Origin: Desulfocapsa sulfexigens
Lineage (GTDB): Bacteria > Desulfobacterota > Desulfobulbia > Desulfobulbales > Desulfocapsaceae
NCBI GenBank assembly: GCA_020721165.1
Contig: DYNG01000035.1
Coordinates: forward strand, 1 to 7,093
Length of the DNA stretch: 7,093 nucleotides
Reading direction: 5' to 3'
This document shows positions 6,229 to 7,093 of the stretch, in pieces. A program made the position numbers and the translations under genes. Under the pieces are notes generated by a model. That model ran no database searches and was not told the DNA's origin. It saw nothing but the letters and a program-made list of their open reading frames with translations. How positions within the stretch are numbered: position 1 is the first letter of the stretch; the number at the start of each line of letters is the position of its first letter.

Positions 6229-6988
6229 GGTCTTGCTGCAATAGGTCACCTTTTCCTGTCCGGGTGTTGACGGGAAGAGCCTGGACGTCCTGGGTGATGT
6301 CACACTCCATATCCGGCCCCGGGAGTTTGTCTGCGTTCTTGGCCCCAGCGGTTGCGGCAAGACCACCCTGCTCCACCTTGTCGCCGGGTTTAAGAAGCCT
6401 TCGTCTGGCCGGATTGCGGTCTCCGGCACAGAGGTGTCAGGTCCCGGGCCGGAACGGGCGATGGTCTTTCAGCACAGCGCCCTTTTCCCGTGGTTTACCG
6501 TGGCGGGCAACATCGGTTATGGCCTGAAGCAGGGTAAAAAAGAGAGAATAAAAGAGCTGTTGCGCCTCGTGGGCCTTGAGGATTTTGAAAAGAGCTATCC
6601 CCATCAGCTCTCGGGCGGGATGCGGCAAAAGGTATCACTGGCAAGGGCTCTGGCCCTTGAGCCGGATGTCCTGCTCATGGACGAGCCCTTTGCCGCCATC
6701 GACACCTTCAACCGGGAAAGGCTTCAGGATGAACTCTTGCGCATCAGGGGGGCCATGGGCTGTACGATTATTTTTGTGACCCATAATATCCAGGAGGCGG
6801 TCTATCTCTCGGATCGGACCATTGTCCTCTCCCGGCGGCCCGCGCAAATAACCCTGCAACAGCCGGTGGATATTCCCTTTCCAAGAAAACGAACCGATCA
6901 GCAATTATGGAGGATCTCGCAAAAAGTCCATGCCCACTGCGGCTGCTGCACAGAGAATACCAGCGGGATTTCACAATGGAGTGGTTAA
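6215..6988 (+). pseudogene. ABC transporter ATPase (SsuB/TauB type) interrupted by TAG at codon 10
   Basis: The frame from ATG 6215 spans 257 codons, full length for the ATPase partner of the preceding permease, and is broken only by TAG at 6242-6244 (MKKGEVLLQ-stop-VTFSCPG). Everything after it is intact: Walker A GPSGCGKTT (6341-6367), Q-loop MVFQHSALFPW, signature LSGGMRQK (6608-6631), Walker B VLLMDEPFAAID and H-loop FVTHNIQEA. The TAG replaces a position just before the first beta strand. After the TAG, the first in-frame ATG or GTG is the GTG at 6434, beyond Walker A, so restarting there would not give an active ATPase. Suppression of TAG, or initiation at a rare codon such as CTG, remains possible. 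The original start overlaps the permease gene by 14 bp, which indicates ancestral translational coupling. The tail has a HCGCC motif of unknown meaning. A single assembly or base error would also make this gene whole. Confidence 0.8.
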
Positions 6989-7026
6989 TGTAACTATTCA
7001 CCTTGTTTACAGATTGACAACTGATC

Positions 7027-7089
7027 TCGCGCAAAGGCGCAGAGACGCTGAGAAGGACAGAAAAAGTTTTTCTCTGCGCCTCTGCGCGA
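7027..7089. repeat. Inverted repeat built of 8-nt GCGCAGAG-like units
   Basis: TCGCGCAAAGGCGCAGAGA (7027-7045) matches the reverse complement of TCTCTGCGCCTCTGCGCGA (7071-7089) at 18 of 19 positions, with a 25-base loop. Each arm is made of 8-nt steps: GCGCAAAG, GCGCAGAG, ACGCTGAG on the left and CTCTGCGC twice on the right. The loop holds a second palindrome, AGAAAAA-G-TTTTTCT (7059-7073), that competes with the large stem. Similar GCGCAGAGACGC-type repeats are widespread, dispersed, non-coding elements in many bacterial genomes. It lies 38 bases after the ATPase stop and may also work as a terminator. It may continue past the window edge. Confidence 0.75.
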
Positions 7090-7093
7090 AAAA

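Noticed and set aside
766..6244. Stop-codon recoding (selenocysteine, pyrrolysine or an altered code) as the cause of the in-frame stops
   Set aside because: All three stop codons occur, mostly at Trp- or Gln-like positions, together with frameshifts. The large gene uses TGA as its own end. Decay is simpler.
7027..7093. CRISPR-like or att-site interpretation of the terminal repeat
   Set aside because: Units are adjacent 8-mers without unique spacers, arranged as an inverted repeat. No cas or integrase gene is present.

Overview
The window holds the remains of an arsenic-related gene cluster on the + strand. One large, fully intact gene (2074-5271, 1065 aa) is flanked on both sides by genes that are recognisable from end to end but broken. 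The source is probably an anaerobic bacterium, perhaps Desulfobacterota/Deltaproteobacteria. I infer this from the radical SAM, ArsM and DUF5714 content and from an 8-nt periodic repeat at the right edge of a kind common in such genomes. Nothing in the window proves the lineage.

Layout. Positions 1-39 look like the tail of an upstream gene, followed by a strong hairpin (71-106) and an AT-rich stretch with a near-consensus sigma-70-type promoter (233-261). A short, possibly coding remnant ends at 539. Next come two overlapping glycosyltransferase pseudogenes: a TIGR04282/DUF2064-like gene (549-1188) and a TIGR04283-like family 2 gene (about 1220-1920). Both families carry 'arsenosugar biosynthesis glycosyltransferase' names in NCBIfam. 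After a 153-bp gap comes the large fusion gene. A possible terminator hairpin follows (5332-5379). Then come a broken SsuC/TauC/ThiX-type ABC permease (5428-6228) and a full-length ABC ATPase reading frame interrupted by TAG at codon 10 (6215-6988). The window ends in an inverted repeat built of 8-nt units (7027-7089).

How the genes fit together. The central protein appears to carry, in order, a PqqD/RRE-like N-terminus, a radical SAM core with a reduced SPASM/twitch-like segment, an ArsM-like arsenite S-adenosylmethyltransferase domain, a short very Cys-rich linker and a C-terminal DUF5714 domain. Together with arsenosugar-type glycosyltransferases and a small-anion/sulfonate-type ABC importer, this suggests an ancestral pathway that made, modified or moved an organoarsenical. 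The product is not knowable from sequence. In this strain the flanking partners carry at least four indels and four to five nonsense codons over about 2.9 kb, while the 3.2-kb fusion has none. The pathway therefore looks to be decaying around one gene that is still under selection, or whose partners have been replaced elsewhere in the genome.
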